From: DASUFH01 sp036274645 | GTDB taxonomy: Bacteria; Acidobacteriota; Terriglobia; 20CM-2-55-15 | Length of the DNA: 14,865 nt | Reading direction: 5' to 3' | Assembly: GCA_036274645.1 (NCBI GenBank) | Contig: DASUFH010000020.1 | Span: forward strand, 1-14,865 | Shown here: one piece after another, positions 6,285 through 13,798 of the stretch | How positions within the stretch are numbered: position 1 is the first letter of the stretch | Layout: every line of letters begins with the position of its first letter | Notes under the pieces: generated by a model | Told to the model about the DNA's origin: nothing | Seen by the model: only the letters and a program-made list of their open reading frames with translations | The model's database searches: none | Translations under genes and position numbers: made by a program

Positions 6285-6351
6285 CATCACGAGAAACGAA
6301 TTGGGGACACACACACCCAAATTCGACGAAGAAACCGGATTTACTTCTGCT

Positions 6352-6657
6352 CTACGCCCACTTCTTGATGACTTCGTCCAAATTGGCCTTGGCCATTTCC
6401 TCAGGTGAAATGGCGACGCTGTATTCAATCTTTGCGTCGAAGGTCATGAACCAGGGTTCACCCAGTGACGGAACCTGCGAACCATCGGAAACTTCATAGA
6501 CGGCTATTGCGCCCCTGCCGGACTCGTTCCCGGTGAAATAGATGCTTTCCGGCTTCGTGGCCTCCAGGATGGCTTTTATCTTGTTCCCAACCATACCCTT
6601 CCGAGCAAGAGCGTTAAACGGCTCTGCCGGGAGCGTGATCTTGAATATCAACTTCAT
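6352..6657 (-). CDS. Small conserved-looking protein of unknown function
   Basis: This is a 101-residue soluble protein without signal or membrane segment. It begins MKLIFKITLPAEPFNALARK and contains PESIYFTGNESGRGAIAVYE (37-56), GEPWFM (66-71) and a C-terminal helix ending KKWA. The pattern beta-alpha-beta-beta-alpha-beta suggests a ferredoxin-like (dimeric alpha+beta barrel) fold. I have seen similar short proteins annotated as hypothetical in many bacteria, but I cannot name a family or a function. The start is ATG 6657, because AAAGGAG (6672-6666 on the minus strand) lies 8 nt upstream; the 13 codons before it up to 6696 are a longer open frame without such a signal. It has its own promoter at 6757-6730 and no operon partner. 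Confidence 0.75.
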   Translation of the reverse strand: MKLIFKITLPAEPFNALARKGMVGNKIKAILEATKPESIYFTGNESGRGAIAVYEVSDGSQVPSLGEPWFMTFDAKIEYSVAISPEEMAKANLDEVIKKWA

Positions 6658-6729
6658 CGCTGCGACTCCTTTGTTTGAATTTCGCTGATTTGTCATTCCA
6701 GTCGTGATCCTAACAGCCCTATAGGAACT

Positions 6730-6757
6730 CTTATACTCATTCGCGCGACCCTTTCAA
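6730..6757 (-). promoter_or_regulatory. Sigma70-type promoter for the 101-residue protein gene
   Basis: On the minus strand, TTGAAA (6757-6752, 5 of 6) and TATAAG (6735-6730, 5 of 6) are separated by 16 bp. The predicted start near 6723 gives a leader of about 65 nt before ATG 6657. The rest of the gap to the next plus-strand gene (6758-6945) shows only the AAAGGA ribosome-binding site at 6934-6939. Confidence 0.5.
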
Positions 6758-6945
6758 GGCTTGAGGATTGTTCGATTCCGGCATCGCCATTCACATTCCG
6801 TCAGCGGAGGCGCAACCAACCGTGGTCCACCTGGCCATGCCAAACAGCGCCGAAGCCGAGAAATAGGAGCTTGCTTCCATCGATAAAGAAGCAGTAAAAA
6901 TAGCCTCAAATCCGCAGACTCGAGATCGTTACGAAAGGACCATTC

Positions 6946-8130
6946 ATGCGCGCGGCGCTCAAAACGTTCCTGATCAGCGCCTGCCTGCCGGTTCTGTCGA
7001 TGGCGCAGTCGGGGCCACCTATCCCCAAACCTTTTCTTGAAGGCGGTCTGCGGTTGACGCCGGCCCGAAACCCGCCGGACCCGCTTCCCGCAGCGATTTC
7101 CGGAGTTATTCGCGACCGGGATACGCGGGCGCCGGTCGCGGGCGCCACCGTCACGCTCACCCGGGCAAACGGGATAATGACAATCGTCGCACTCCTCGAG
7201 GAGCGAACGCCTCCAGGGCCGATTCCGCCGGTGACAACCGATGAGTTCGGGAGGTTTTCATTCGAGGGGATCTATCCGGATTCTTACCGGCTGAAAGCCA
7301 GTCGAGCGGGATACGTGCCGACCGAATGGGAACGAGAACGTGACCGGCCTGAAGCCATCGTTGCGCTGCGCGCCGGGGAATTCCGTCAGGACCTGGAACT
7401 GACGATGGCGCGAACCGCTGGCATCAGGGGATACGTCCGTGACAACGATGGCCGGCCACTGGTGGGAATCTCCGTACAGGCATTCGGCGATGGAATACGC
7501 GTGCACGGGCCGGGAGTCCCCGATCTGACGGAGCCCGGTTCAGGGTCGCTGCGCCTCATCGGCGAAGCCACCAGTGACGAGCGTGGCGAATACCACATCA
7601 ATGAACTTCCGGCTGGTCCGTATGTCTTTGCGGCCGGCTCGGCGCTTGGGGCGCCGGAGTCGCGGTCTGCCCGGACTTCGGATTTTGCCTTCAGCGCCTA
7701 TCCGGAGTCCGACTGGAACAACGGGGCCCGCGCCACGGTCCGGCCGGGCGATGATCTCAACCTCGATTTTTCGCTCAAACCCGAGCGGCGGCGCCAGATA
7801 CGCGGAATGGTTGTGGATCAGACGGGACTTGGCAGTATCGCTGAACTCGGAATCTCGCTGGAGTTCCGCTCCCCCATAGGACGTTTCCTACGCGCGACTG
7901 GCGCGAGCGCCAGTTATGAACCAGAACATGAGACATTCACCGTTTCCGACGCTCTTCCCGGAACCTACGTCATTTCCGTTATCGCGATATTCCGCGAGGG
8001 AACGATCCCCGCAAGAGGGACCCTCCGGTTCGTAGCGGGCAGCGCCACAGTCGTTGTCGGTGATGCCGATGTCGACAATGTCATCGTCACCTTAAGCGCC
8101 ACCAAGCCTGGGCCCGCCGATCTGAAGTAG
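6946..8130 (+). CDS. Exported carboxypeptidase-regulatory-like domain protein
   Basis: This 394-residue protein has a signal peptide (about 1-20, LSMA|QSG) followed by two clear and one weaker transthyretin-like beta-sandwich domains of the carboxypeptidase regulatory-like type. Domain 1 (about 50-125) has ISGVIRDRDTRAPVAGATVTL, TTDEFGRFSFEGIYPDSYRL and the closing AGYVP. Domain 2 (about 158-232) has IRGYVRDNDGRPLVGISVQA, TSDERGEYHINELPAGPYVF. A third, degenerate repeat follows (about 284-385: IRGMVVDQTG, FTVSDALPGTYVISV). The G-x-(V/I)-x-D, P-(V/L)-x-G and D-x-x-G-x-(F/Y)-x-(I/F)-x-x-(L/I)-x-x-(G/D)-x-Y pattern is diagnostic. Such domains are usually binding or structural modules; no catalytic domain is attached. 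ATG 6946 has AAAGGA 6 nt upstream. It stands alone, with the remnant at 8138 convergent to it. Confidence 0.85.
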   Translation: MRAALKTFLISACLPVLSMAQSGPPIPKPFLEGGLRLTPARNPPDPLPAAISGVIRDRDTRAPVAGATVTLTRANGIMTIVALLEERTPPGPIPPVTTDEFGRFSFEGIYPDSYRLKASRAGYVPTEWERERDRPEAIVALRAGEFRQDLELTMARTAGIRGYVRDNDGRPLVGISVQAFGDGIRVHGPGVPDLTEPGSGSLRLIGEATSDERGEYHINELPAGPYVFAAGSALGAPESRSARTSDFAFSAYPESDWNNGARATVRPGDDLNLDFSLKPERRRQIRGMVVDQTGLGSIAELGISLEFRSPIGRFLRATGASASYEPEHETFTVSDALPGTYVISVIAIFREGTIPARGTLRFVAGSATVVVGDADVDNVIVTLSATKPGPADLK

Positions 8131-8137
8131 CTGAACT

Positions 8138-8350
8138 CTATTGAGGCTTGTCTCTGCCCAGCGACCGCTCGAACAGCATGATGAGGGCATTCAACCGCTC
8201 GTCCGTCTCCTTGCCCGCGTCTCGAAGTTCTCTCAGGCGCGCGTCGGTTTCTTTGCCGGATTCGATCAGGCCCGCGATCTGATTGTCGTGGCTCTGGACG
8301 ACATTGACGAGACTCAGTGTTGCGTCTATAAGAGATTTCCATTCCGAAAC
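8138..8350 (-). pseudogene. 5'-truncated coiled-coil gene remnant
   Basis: The minus strand from 8350 to the TAG at 8140-8138 reads 70 protein-like codons with no conventional start codon near the 5' end. The product would begin VSEWKSLIDATLSLVNVVQS and contains a tandem heptad-type repeat (SGKETDARLREL then AGKETDERLNAL), a long amphipathic coiled coil, ending GRDKPQ. Similar short coiled-coil proteins of unknown function, with K-E-T-D-x-R-L repeats, are common in environmental bacteria. Upstream, the frame meets a TGA inside the palindromic repeat at 8354-8383, so the repeat appears to have replaced the start of the gene. The first codon GTT may mark an original ATG-S-E-W start. It could still be a live gene with a non-standard start, but no ribosome-binding site supports that. 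Confidence 0.6.
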
Positions 8351-8353
8351 GTC

Positions 8354-8383
8354 GGGCGGTCATAGACCGCCCCTGCAAGCAGA
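8354..8383 (-). repeat. GGGCGGTC-type palindromic repeat, copy in reverse orientation
   Basis: A hairpin GGGCGGTC (8354-8361)/GACCGCCC (8365-8372) with loop ATA is followed by a flank to 8383. Read on the minus strand, bases 8383-8362 match 14844-14865 at 21 of 22 positions. The hairpin core is also present in the terminator at 1127-1146. It has the form of a REP-like dispersed element. Confidence 0.85.
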
Positions 8384-8433
8384 CCGGGGATCAAAACGCT
8401 TCTGCTGTGCGACGACGAATTCGAGCCGCTGCC

Positions 8434-8462
8434 TTGCAATTGCGCAAGCCTTTCAATAGATT
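8434..8462 (+). promoter_or_regulatory. Possible promoter of the cytochrome/DUF1552/ankyrin operon
   Basis: TTGCAA (8434-8439, 4 of 6) and TAGATT (8457-8462, 4 of 6) are 17 bp apart. The predicted start near 8469 gives a leader of about 32 nt to ATG 8501. The ribosome-binding site AAGGAG (8484-8489) follows, with a rather long 11-nt spacing. The boxes are weak, so this remains tentative. Confidence 0.35.
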
Positions 8463-8500
8463 AGGTCAGCGACCGAAGACCATAAGGAGAGCGCGCAGGC

Positions 8501-10900
8501 ATGAAGTGGGCGGCGATGGCGGCCACGGCCGTGGCATGGATGGCAATTCTGACTTCCGCCGGCAGTTCCCAGTCCGCCATCGCCCAGCATCGCGCCCTGA
8601 TCGACAAGTATTGTGTCTCCTGCCACAGCGAGAGCGCCCAGAAAAAAGGTCTCGTGCCGGTTGCCCTGAACACGCTGGATTTCAACAACGTTTCCCGCGA
8701 CGCCGAACTCTGGGAGAAGGTCGTCCGCAAGGTGGAAGGCAATCTCATGCCGCCTCCGAGTTCTCCTCATCCGGAGCCCGAGGCGCGCCGCCAGTTGCTT
8801 TCCTGGGCCACTGGGGAACTCGACCGCGCGGCGGGGACGAATCCGAATCCGGGACGCGCGCCCCTCGTGCACCGGCTGAACCGCACCGAATACGCCAACG
8901 CGATTCGCGACCTGCTGGATCTGCAGATCGACGCGCCGGCGCTGCTGCCCGCGGACGACTCCGCCTACGGATTCGACAACAATGCCGACGCTCTCGGCCT
9001 GTCCCCCGCCCTGCAGGAACGCTACGTATCGGCGGCGCTGAAAATTGCGGCGCTGGCGGTCGGTGACTCCCGCGTCGGCGCGGAGGGCTCGACGTATCGC
9101 ATCCCCCAGGACGTCTCGCAGGACCAGCACATCGAAGGACTCCCTCTGGGAACCATCGGCGGAATTCGCGTCGTGCACAACTTCCCGCTCGATGGCGAGT
9201 ACGAATTTCAGGCGAAGCTCTACCGGACGAACCTCAACATCATGCGCGGTCTCGAGTCGCCGCACGAAATCGAGTTTGCGGTGGATGGCGAGCGGATCCT
9301 GCTGGCGAAACTGGGCGGCGCCGAAGAGCTGGCGGCGATGTTTCGCGCCCCGACCGACACCGGAGACGCCGTCGACGCGCGACTGCGCGCGCGTGTCCCC
9401 ATCAAGGCCGGGCCTCACGTGGTGACCGCGGCGTTCATTCAGGAGCCGCAGGCGGCCGGCGCGGGACGCCTGGAGCGCTATCAACGTTCAACGGTCGACA
9501 ATTTCGACTGGTCGGGCCAGCCGCATATCCAGACGCTGACCGTGAATGGGCCGTTCTCCGCCACCAGCGCGGGCGATACGCCGAGCCGGCGGCGCATCTT
9601 CATTTGTCGTCCATCGGGAAGCAGCGACGATGCGGCGTGCGCCCGCAAGATCGTTTCAACGCTGGCCCGCCGCGCCTACCGCCAGCCCCCGAGTGACGCC
9701 GAAGTGGCTCGCATCATGACGTTCTTTGACGCGGGCTTTGACGCGGGCCGGAAGAGCGACGGATTCGAGTCGGGTGTCCAGGCCGCCCTGGAGCGAATTC
9801 TCGCCAGTCCGCAGTTCATCTTCCGCATCGAACGGGATCCGTCTCCCGGTGTTCATCGGGTGAGCGATATTGAACTGGCGTCGCGTCTCTCGTTCTTCCT
9901 GTGGAGCAGCATTCCCGACGATCATCTGCTCGATGTCGCCGCCTCCGGCCGCCTCAGGGATCCCGCCGTTTTCGAGGCGGAGACCCGGCGCATGCTGGCC
10001 GATCCACGGTCCGCAGCCCTGGTTGAAAACTTTGCCGGGCAGTGGCTCCGCCTGCGGAACCTGAAGAACGTCTCGCCGAACTCGAACCTTTATCCGGACT
10101 TCGACGACAACCTGCGCCAGGCGTTCCGCCGCGAGACGGAAATGCTCTTCGACAGCGTCGTGCGCGAAGACCGCAGCGTGCTCGATCTGATGACGGCCGA
10201 CTACACGTTCGTCAACGAGCGGCTCGCGCGGCACTACGGCATTCCCGATATCTATGGCAGCCAGTTCCGCCGCGTTCCGGTGTCGGATCCGGAGCGCCGC
10301 GGCCTGCTGGGACAGGGAAGTTTTCTGGCGGTCACGTCGCACGCGGAGCGGACATCGCCGGTGCTGCGCGGCAAATGGATCCTGGAAAACATTCTCGGCA
10401 TGCCCGTCCCGCCGCCCCCGCCGAATGTTCCTCCATTAAAGGAACGGCAGGAAGGAGAGAAGCCCCGCACCATGCGCGAACAGATGGCGGAGCACCGCGC
10501 CAATCCGGCCTGCGCCAATTGTCATAAAGTGATGGACAACATCGGATTCGCGCTGGAAAACTTTGACGCCATCGGATCCTGGCGCGCCAACGACGCGGGG
10601 GCGCCGGTGGATGCTTCCGGCGAGCTGGCCGATGGATCGCAGGTGAACGGCGTGGTGGAACTGCGCGCGGCGCTCGTGAGAGATCCCCGGATGTTTGTCG
10701 GAACGATGACGGAGAAGATGCTGACCTACGCGCTGGGCCGCGGTGTGGATTATCGCGACATGCCCACCGTCCGCGCCATCACGCGCGCGGCGGCGAAGGA
10801 CGGCTACAAGTTCTCCAGCATCATCCGTGGCGTGGTTGAGAGCGCGCCGTTCCAGATGAGAATGACACCCGAGGAGGAGGTGGCCGATGTTCGTCGCTAA
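8501..10900 (+). CDS. Exported PSD1-type c-type cytochrome (DUF1587/1595/1592/1588/1585)
   Basis: This 799-residue protein has a signal peptide (about 1-28). A cytochrome c-like domain follows with heme site C38-V-S-C41-H42 and possible axial Met in NLMPPP (M83). Then come DUF1587 (about 121-185, VHRLNRTEYANAIRDLLDL), a beta-rich insert (about 205-365), DUF1595 (about 379-440, ARRAYRQPPSDAEV), DUF1592 (about 450-590, ASRLSFFLWSSIPDDHLL) and DUF1588 (about 596-700). DUF1588 holds a second C-x-x-C-H (C671-A-N-C674-H675) within NPACANCHKVMDNIGFALEN. DUF1585 closes the protein (about 706-790). This domain order and length are typical of PSD1 proteins of Planctomycetes, Verrucomicrobia and Acidobacteriota; a role in periplasmic redox or polysaccharide metabolism has been suggested but not proven. 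The first of three coupled genes, it overlaps the DUF1552 gene by 14 nt. Confidence 0.92.
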   Translation: MKWAAMAATAVAWMAILTSAGSSQSAIAQHRALIDKYCVSCHSESAQKKGLVPVALNTLDFNNVSRDAELWEKVVRKVEGNLMPPPSSPHPEPEARRQLLSWATGELDRAAGTNPNPGRAPLVHRLNRTEYANAIRDLLDLQIDAPALLPADDSAYGFDNNADALGLSPALQERYVSAALKIAALAVGDSRVGAEGSTYRIPQDVSQDQHIEGLPLGTIGGIRVVHNFPLDGEYEFQAKLYRTNLNIMRGLESPHEIEFAVDGERILLAKLGGAEELAAMFRAPTDTGDAVDARLRARVPIKAGPHVVTAAFIQEPQAAGAGRLERYQRSTVDNFDWSGQPHIQTLTVNGPFSATSAGDTPSRRRIFICRPSGSSDDAACARKIVSTLARRAYRQPPSDAEVARIMTFFDAGFDAGRKSDGFESGVQAALERILASPQFIFRIERDPSPGVHRVSDIELASRLSFFLWSSIPDDHLLDVAASGRLRDPAVFEAETRRMLADPRSAALVENFAGQWLRLRNLKNVSPNSNLYPDFDDNLRQAFRRETEMLFDSVVREDRSVLDLMTADYTFVNERLARHYGIPDIYGSQFRRVPVSDPERRGLLGQGSFLAVTSHAERTSPVLRGKWILENILGMPVPPPPPNVPPLKERQEGEKPRTMREQMAEHRANPACANCHKVMDNIGFALENFDAIGSWRANDAGAPVDASGELADGSQVNGVVELRAALVRDPRMFVGTMTEKMLTYALGRGVDYRDMPTVRAITRAAAKDGYKFSSIIRGVVESAPFQMRMTPEEEVADVRR

Positions 10901-12221
10901 AAGGTCCATATCCCGCCGGACCCTGCTTAAAGGAATGGGCGCGGCAGTCGGGTTGCCCTTTCTCGAGTCGATGATTCCGGCGTTCACTCCGCTGGCGCGA
11001 GCGGCGGCCACGGCATCGCCGCGGCGTTTAGGCGTGATCTATTTTCCCAACGGCGCCATCATGCGCCAGTTCACTCCGGCCGGCGAGGGCAAGGGGTTTG
11101 AATTCACGCCGATTCTGAAGCCGCTCGAAGCGTTCAAGGATCAGACCATCGTTGTGACCAACCTGACCCGTTCGCATCCGGGCAGTCAGGTGGGCGACCA
11201 TGCCGTCAGCGCGGCAGGCTTTCTGACGGGCGTCTGGCCCAAGCGAACCGAGGCGGAAGACGTTCTGGCCAATACGTCCATCGATCAGGTGGTGGCCAGA
11301 CACATCGGACAGGAGACGCCGCTCCCGTCGGTCGAACTGGCGACGGAGGACTTCACGGGATATGTCGGCGGATGTTCGCCGGGCTTCAGCTGCGCGTACA
11401 TGAACACCATCTGCTGGCGCACGCCAACCACCCCGCTGCCGATGGAGACGAATCCTCGCGCGGCTTTCGACCGGATCTTCGGAGAGGCCGGTTCTCCGGA
11501 AGAACGGGTGGCGCGGCTCCAGCGGCAGCGCAGCCTGCTCGATTCGATCTCGGAGGAAGCGTCCGCTCTGCGGCGAGATCTGGGGCCGCGCGATCGCGCG
11601 CGCCTCGGCGACTATCTGGACAACGTGCGGGAAATCGAGCGGCGCATCCAGCAGATCGAGCGCCGGGCCGGGGCCGACACGGCCACGCCGGATCAGCCGT
11701 TGGGCGTGCCCGATTCATTCGACGACCATGTGAATCTGATGTTCGACCTGGCCGCGGCGGCCTGGCAATCGGACGCCACACGCGTCTTCACGTTCATGAT
11801 GTCGCGCGAACTCAGCCAGCGGACCTATCCGCAGATCGGTGTGACCGAACAGCATCACAGCGTGTCCCATCATCAGAACAATGCGGCCAAGATGGCGACC
11901 ATGGTCACCGTCAATACGTACTACATCAGTTTCTTCGCCCGGTTCCTGGAAAAGGTCCGCGCGATCGACGAAGGCGGCGCTTCCATGCTCGATCGTTCGC
12001 TGCTGGTCTATGGCGCGGGCATGGGCGATTCGAATCTCCACGCGTCCGATCCGCTGCCGGTCGTGATGGTCGGCGGGGGGGTGGGTGAAGGCCACCGCCA
12101 TGTGGTTGTTCCCAACCGGACACCGGTGGGTTGCCTGTGGTCCACCGTAGCGGATCGTTTTGGCGCGCCGCCGATTCCGAAGTATGGCGATGGCGAAGGG
12201 ACGATCGATGGCGTTTTTTAG
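10887..12221 (+). CDS. Tat-exported DUF1552 family protein
   Basis: This is a 444-residue protein. A twin-arginine signal S9-R10-R11-T-L-L-K (consensus SRRxFLK) and a hydrophobic stretch (16-41) predict folded export, which often means a metal or other cofactor is loaded in the cytoplasm. The body has GDHAVSAAGFLTG (103-115), a Cys-containing segment (C163, C169, C176), a charged helical region (about 205-262), the His cluster EQHHSVSHHQ (321-330) and GAGMGDSNLH (376-385). The fold may be related to the alkaline phosphatase-like/DUF1501 group; this is inference from the position of these motifs. ATG 10887 follows GAGGAGGAGG by 6 nt and lies inside the end of the cytochrome gene. The same pairing recurs in many Acidobacteriota and Planctomycetes. 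Partner function is unknown. The C-terminus of a paralogue ends at 322. Confidence 0.92.
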   Translation: MFVAKRSISRRTLLKGMGAAVGLPFLESMIPAFTPLARAAATASPRRLGVIYFPNGAIMRQFTPAGEGKGFEFTPILKPLEAFKDQTIVVTNLTRSHPGSQVGDHAVSAAGFLTGVWPKRTEAEDVLANTSIDQVVARHIGQETPLPSVELATEDFTGYVGGCSPGFSCAYMNTICWRTPTTPLPMETNPRAAFDRIFGEAGSPEERVARLQRQRSLLDSISEEASALRRDLGPRDRARLGDYLDNVREIERRIQQIERRAGADTATPDQPLGVPDSFDDHVNLMFDLAAAAWQSDATRVFTFMMSRELSQRTYPQIGVTEQHHSVSHHQNNAAKMATMVTVNTYYISFFARFLEKVRAIDEGGASMLDRSLLVYGAGMGDSNLHASDPLPVVMVGGGVGEGHRHVVVPNRTPVGCLWSTVADRFGAPPIPKYGDGEGTIDGVF

Positions 12222-13623
12222 GATCATCTCGATTGTCCTGGCGGTGTTTCTCGCCTCGGCCATCGTCGCGCAGGCCCCGGCGCCGGCGCGGCCCGAGGGA
12301 GGGGATGGCACCACCCCACTCCACTGGGCGGTTCGATCGAACGATCTGACCGGGGTCCAGAAGCTGCTGGCTTCCGGCGCCGATCCCAACGCAGCCAATC
12401 GTTACGGAATTACCCCGCTGTCCCTGGCGGCCGACAATGCCAATCCCAAAATGATTACCGCGCTGGTGGCCGCGGGCGCGAATGCGAAAGCGGTTCTTCC
12501 CGGCGGTCAGACGCTGTTGATGTCGGCGGCCCGAACCGGCAACGCCGAAGCCGTCAAGTTGTTCATCGATCGCGGAGTCGACGTGAACGCGCGCGAGGAA
12601 TCCAATGAGGAAACCGCGCTGATGTGGGCGGCCGCGGAGAATCATCCCGAAGCCGTGCGCGCGCTGATCGCCGCCGGCGCGGATGTCAATGCCAGGTCTC
12701 ACGCGTATACCTACCAGACGGATCGCTTCGGCCTGGAGGGGGTGGTGACGATTCTCCCCAAAGGCGACTGGACCGCGTTGATGTATGCGGCCCGCGAGGG
12801 CGCTCCGGACGCCGCCCGCGCGCTGGCCGAAGGGGGCGCCGACCTGAACCTGACGGAGCCCGATGGGATGTCCGCGCTGGTGATCGCCATTACCAACGGC
12901 CACTACGACACGGCCGCGGTTCTGGTGGAGAAGGGCGCCGATGTGAATCTGCCCGATTCGGCGGGGATGGGTCCGCTTTATGCGACCGTGGATATGAACA
13001 CGCTGTCGGAAATCTACGGACGTCCGACGCACAAGACGTCCGACAGGACGAGCGCGATCGAGTTGATGAAGATGCTGATCGCCCACGGCGCGGATGTGAA
13101 CGCCCGGCTAAAGGCCGCAACACAACAGCGCGCGCACACGCCGGGAGACCGGAATCTCGGGGCGGACGCGACGCCACTGATGCGGGCGGCGCGGAACGGG
13201 GATGGCGAAGGGATGCGATTGCTGCTGGCGCATGGCGCCGATCCGGCGCTCGAGCAACGCAACAAGGTGACGGCGCTCATCCTGGCTGCTGGCCTCGGCC
13301 GCGGCCTGGGCGTTTTTGCCGATGAGTACGCGACCGAATCGCAGATGCTCGAGGCGGTGAAGATCCTCCTGGAGCGTGACGACGTCGACGTCAACGCCGC
13401 TAACGATCAGGGCCAGACGCCGCTGCACTTTGCCGCGCTCTCCATGGACTCCGTTGTGGAGTTGCTGGTGATGCACGGCGCAAAGATGGACGCCGTGGAC
13501 CGACAGGGAAGAACACCAATGGATATGGCCTCGGGGAAGGGGGGGCCGGGTCGAGCCGGCGCAGCGGCGCAGCCCCGCCCGACCACGATCGCCTTATTGA
13601 AGAAACTGGGCGCGACCCACTGA
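12208..13623 (+). CDS. Exported ankyrin-repeat protein
   Basis: This 471-residue protein has a signal peptide (about 1-21, MAFFRIISIVLAVFLASAIVA) and about ten ankyrin repeats with T/A-P/A-L-x-x-A-A starts and (A/G)-G-A-D-(V/P)-N-A ends. Three repeats carry long insertions, near 12702-12765, 13000-13060 and 13110-13160. A last partial repeat closes the protein (DRQGRTPMDMASG, then a Gly/Ala/Pro stretch and TIALLKKLGATH). The solenoid probably mediates protein binding outside the cytoplasm, perhaps scaffolding the cytochrome and DUF1552 proteins. ATG 12208 is chosen because it gives a clean signal peptide and follows GAAGGGAC by about 6 nt; ATG 12184 and 12190 or TTG 12160 would add an arginine-rich extension. 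It overlaps the DUF1552 gene by 14 nt, the same as the previous junction. In my experience this trio recurs in Acidobacteriota genomes. Confidence 0.9.
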   Translation: MAFFRIISIVLAVFLASAIVAQAPAPARPEGGDGTTPLHWAVRSNDLTGVQKLLASGADPNAANRYGITPLSLAADNANPKMITALVAAGANAKAVLPGGQTLLMSAARTGNAEAVKLFIDRGVDVNAREESNEETALMWAAAENHPEAVRALIAAGADVNARSHAYTYQTDRFGLEGVVTILPKGDWTALMYAAREGAPDAARALAEGGADLNLTEPDGMSALVIAITNGHYDTAAVLVEKGADVNLPDSAGMGPLYATVDMNTLSEIYGRPTHKTSDRTSAIELMKMLIAHGADVNARLKAATQQRAHTPGDRNLGADATPLMRAARNGDGEGMRLLLAHGADPALEQRNKVTALILAAGLGRGLGVFADEYATESQMLEAVKILLERDDVDVNAANDQGQTPLHFAALSMDSVVELLVMHGAKMDAVDRQGRTPMDMASGKGGPGRAGAAAQPRPTTIALLKKLGATH

Positions 13624-13636
13624 AACGCATCTCTGG

Positions 13637-13760
13637 CACGCCGGAGGCGGGCCAGGAATCCTTGCGCCCCTTGCGGGGCGCAACTGTCCGATGGGAGGCG
13701 CTCCCCCGGGTGTCGCTTTCGCTCCACCCGGGGCTATCCTTCGGGCACGCCTCCGGCGTG
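13637..13760. repeat. 124-bp multi-hairpin intergenic element
   Basis: Terminal 13-bp perfect inverted repeats (CACGCCGGAGGCG at 13637-13649, CGCCTCCGGCGTG at 13748-13760) enclose two further perfect hairpins. The first is TTGCGCCCC (13662-13670)/GGGGCGCAA (13675-13683) with loop TTGC. The second is CCCCGGGTG (13704-13712)/CACCCGGGG (13725-13733) with a 12-nt loop. It begins 13 nt after the ankyrin stop and ends 38 nt before the next gene. It could fold as a three-way junction in RNA or DNA. I recall sequences like the CCCGGGTG part as common intergenic repeats in such genomes. Confidence 0.8.
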
Positions 13761-13798
13761 GAAGAGAGGAATTTCGCCCTCACAAACAAGGAGCCTTA

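Noticed and set aside
6178..6408. Plus-strand open frame of 76 codons
   Set aside because: Most of it is the palindromic repeat at 6209-6284, and its end overlaps the minus-strand gene at 6352. No ribosome-binding site precedes it.
8453..9484. Minus-strand open frame of 343 codons opposite the cytochrome gene
   Set aside because: It is antisense to the signal peptide and DUF1587 region; it has no motif and no ribosome-binding site worth noting.
12160..12207. Longer N-terminus for the ankyrin protein from TTG 12160 or ATG 12184
   Set aside because: It would add an arginine-rich stretch before an otherwise good signal peptide and deepen the overlap with the DUF1552 gene; ATG 12208 has a suitable ribosome-binding site.
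11926..13086. Minus-strand open frame of 386 codons spanning the DUF1552/ankyrin junction
   Set aside because: It is antisense to two well-supported genes. Its repetitive character mirrors the ankyrin repeats.
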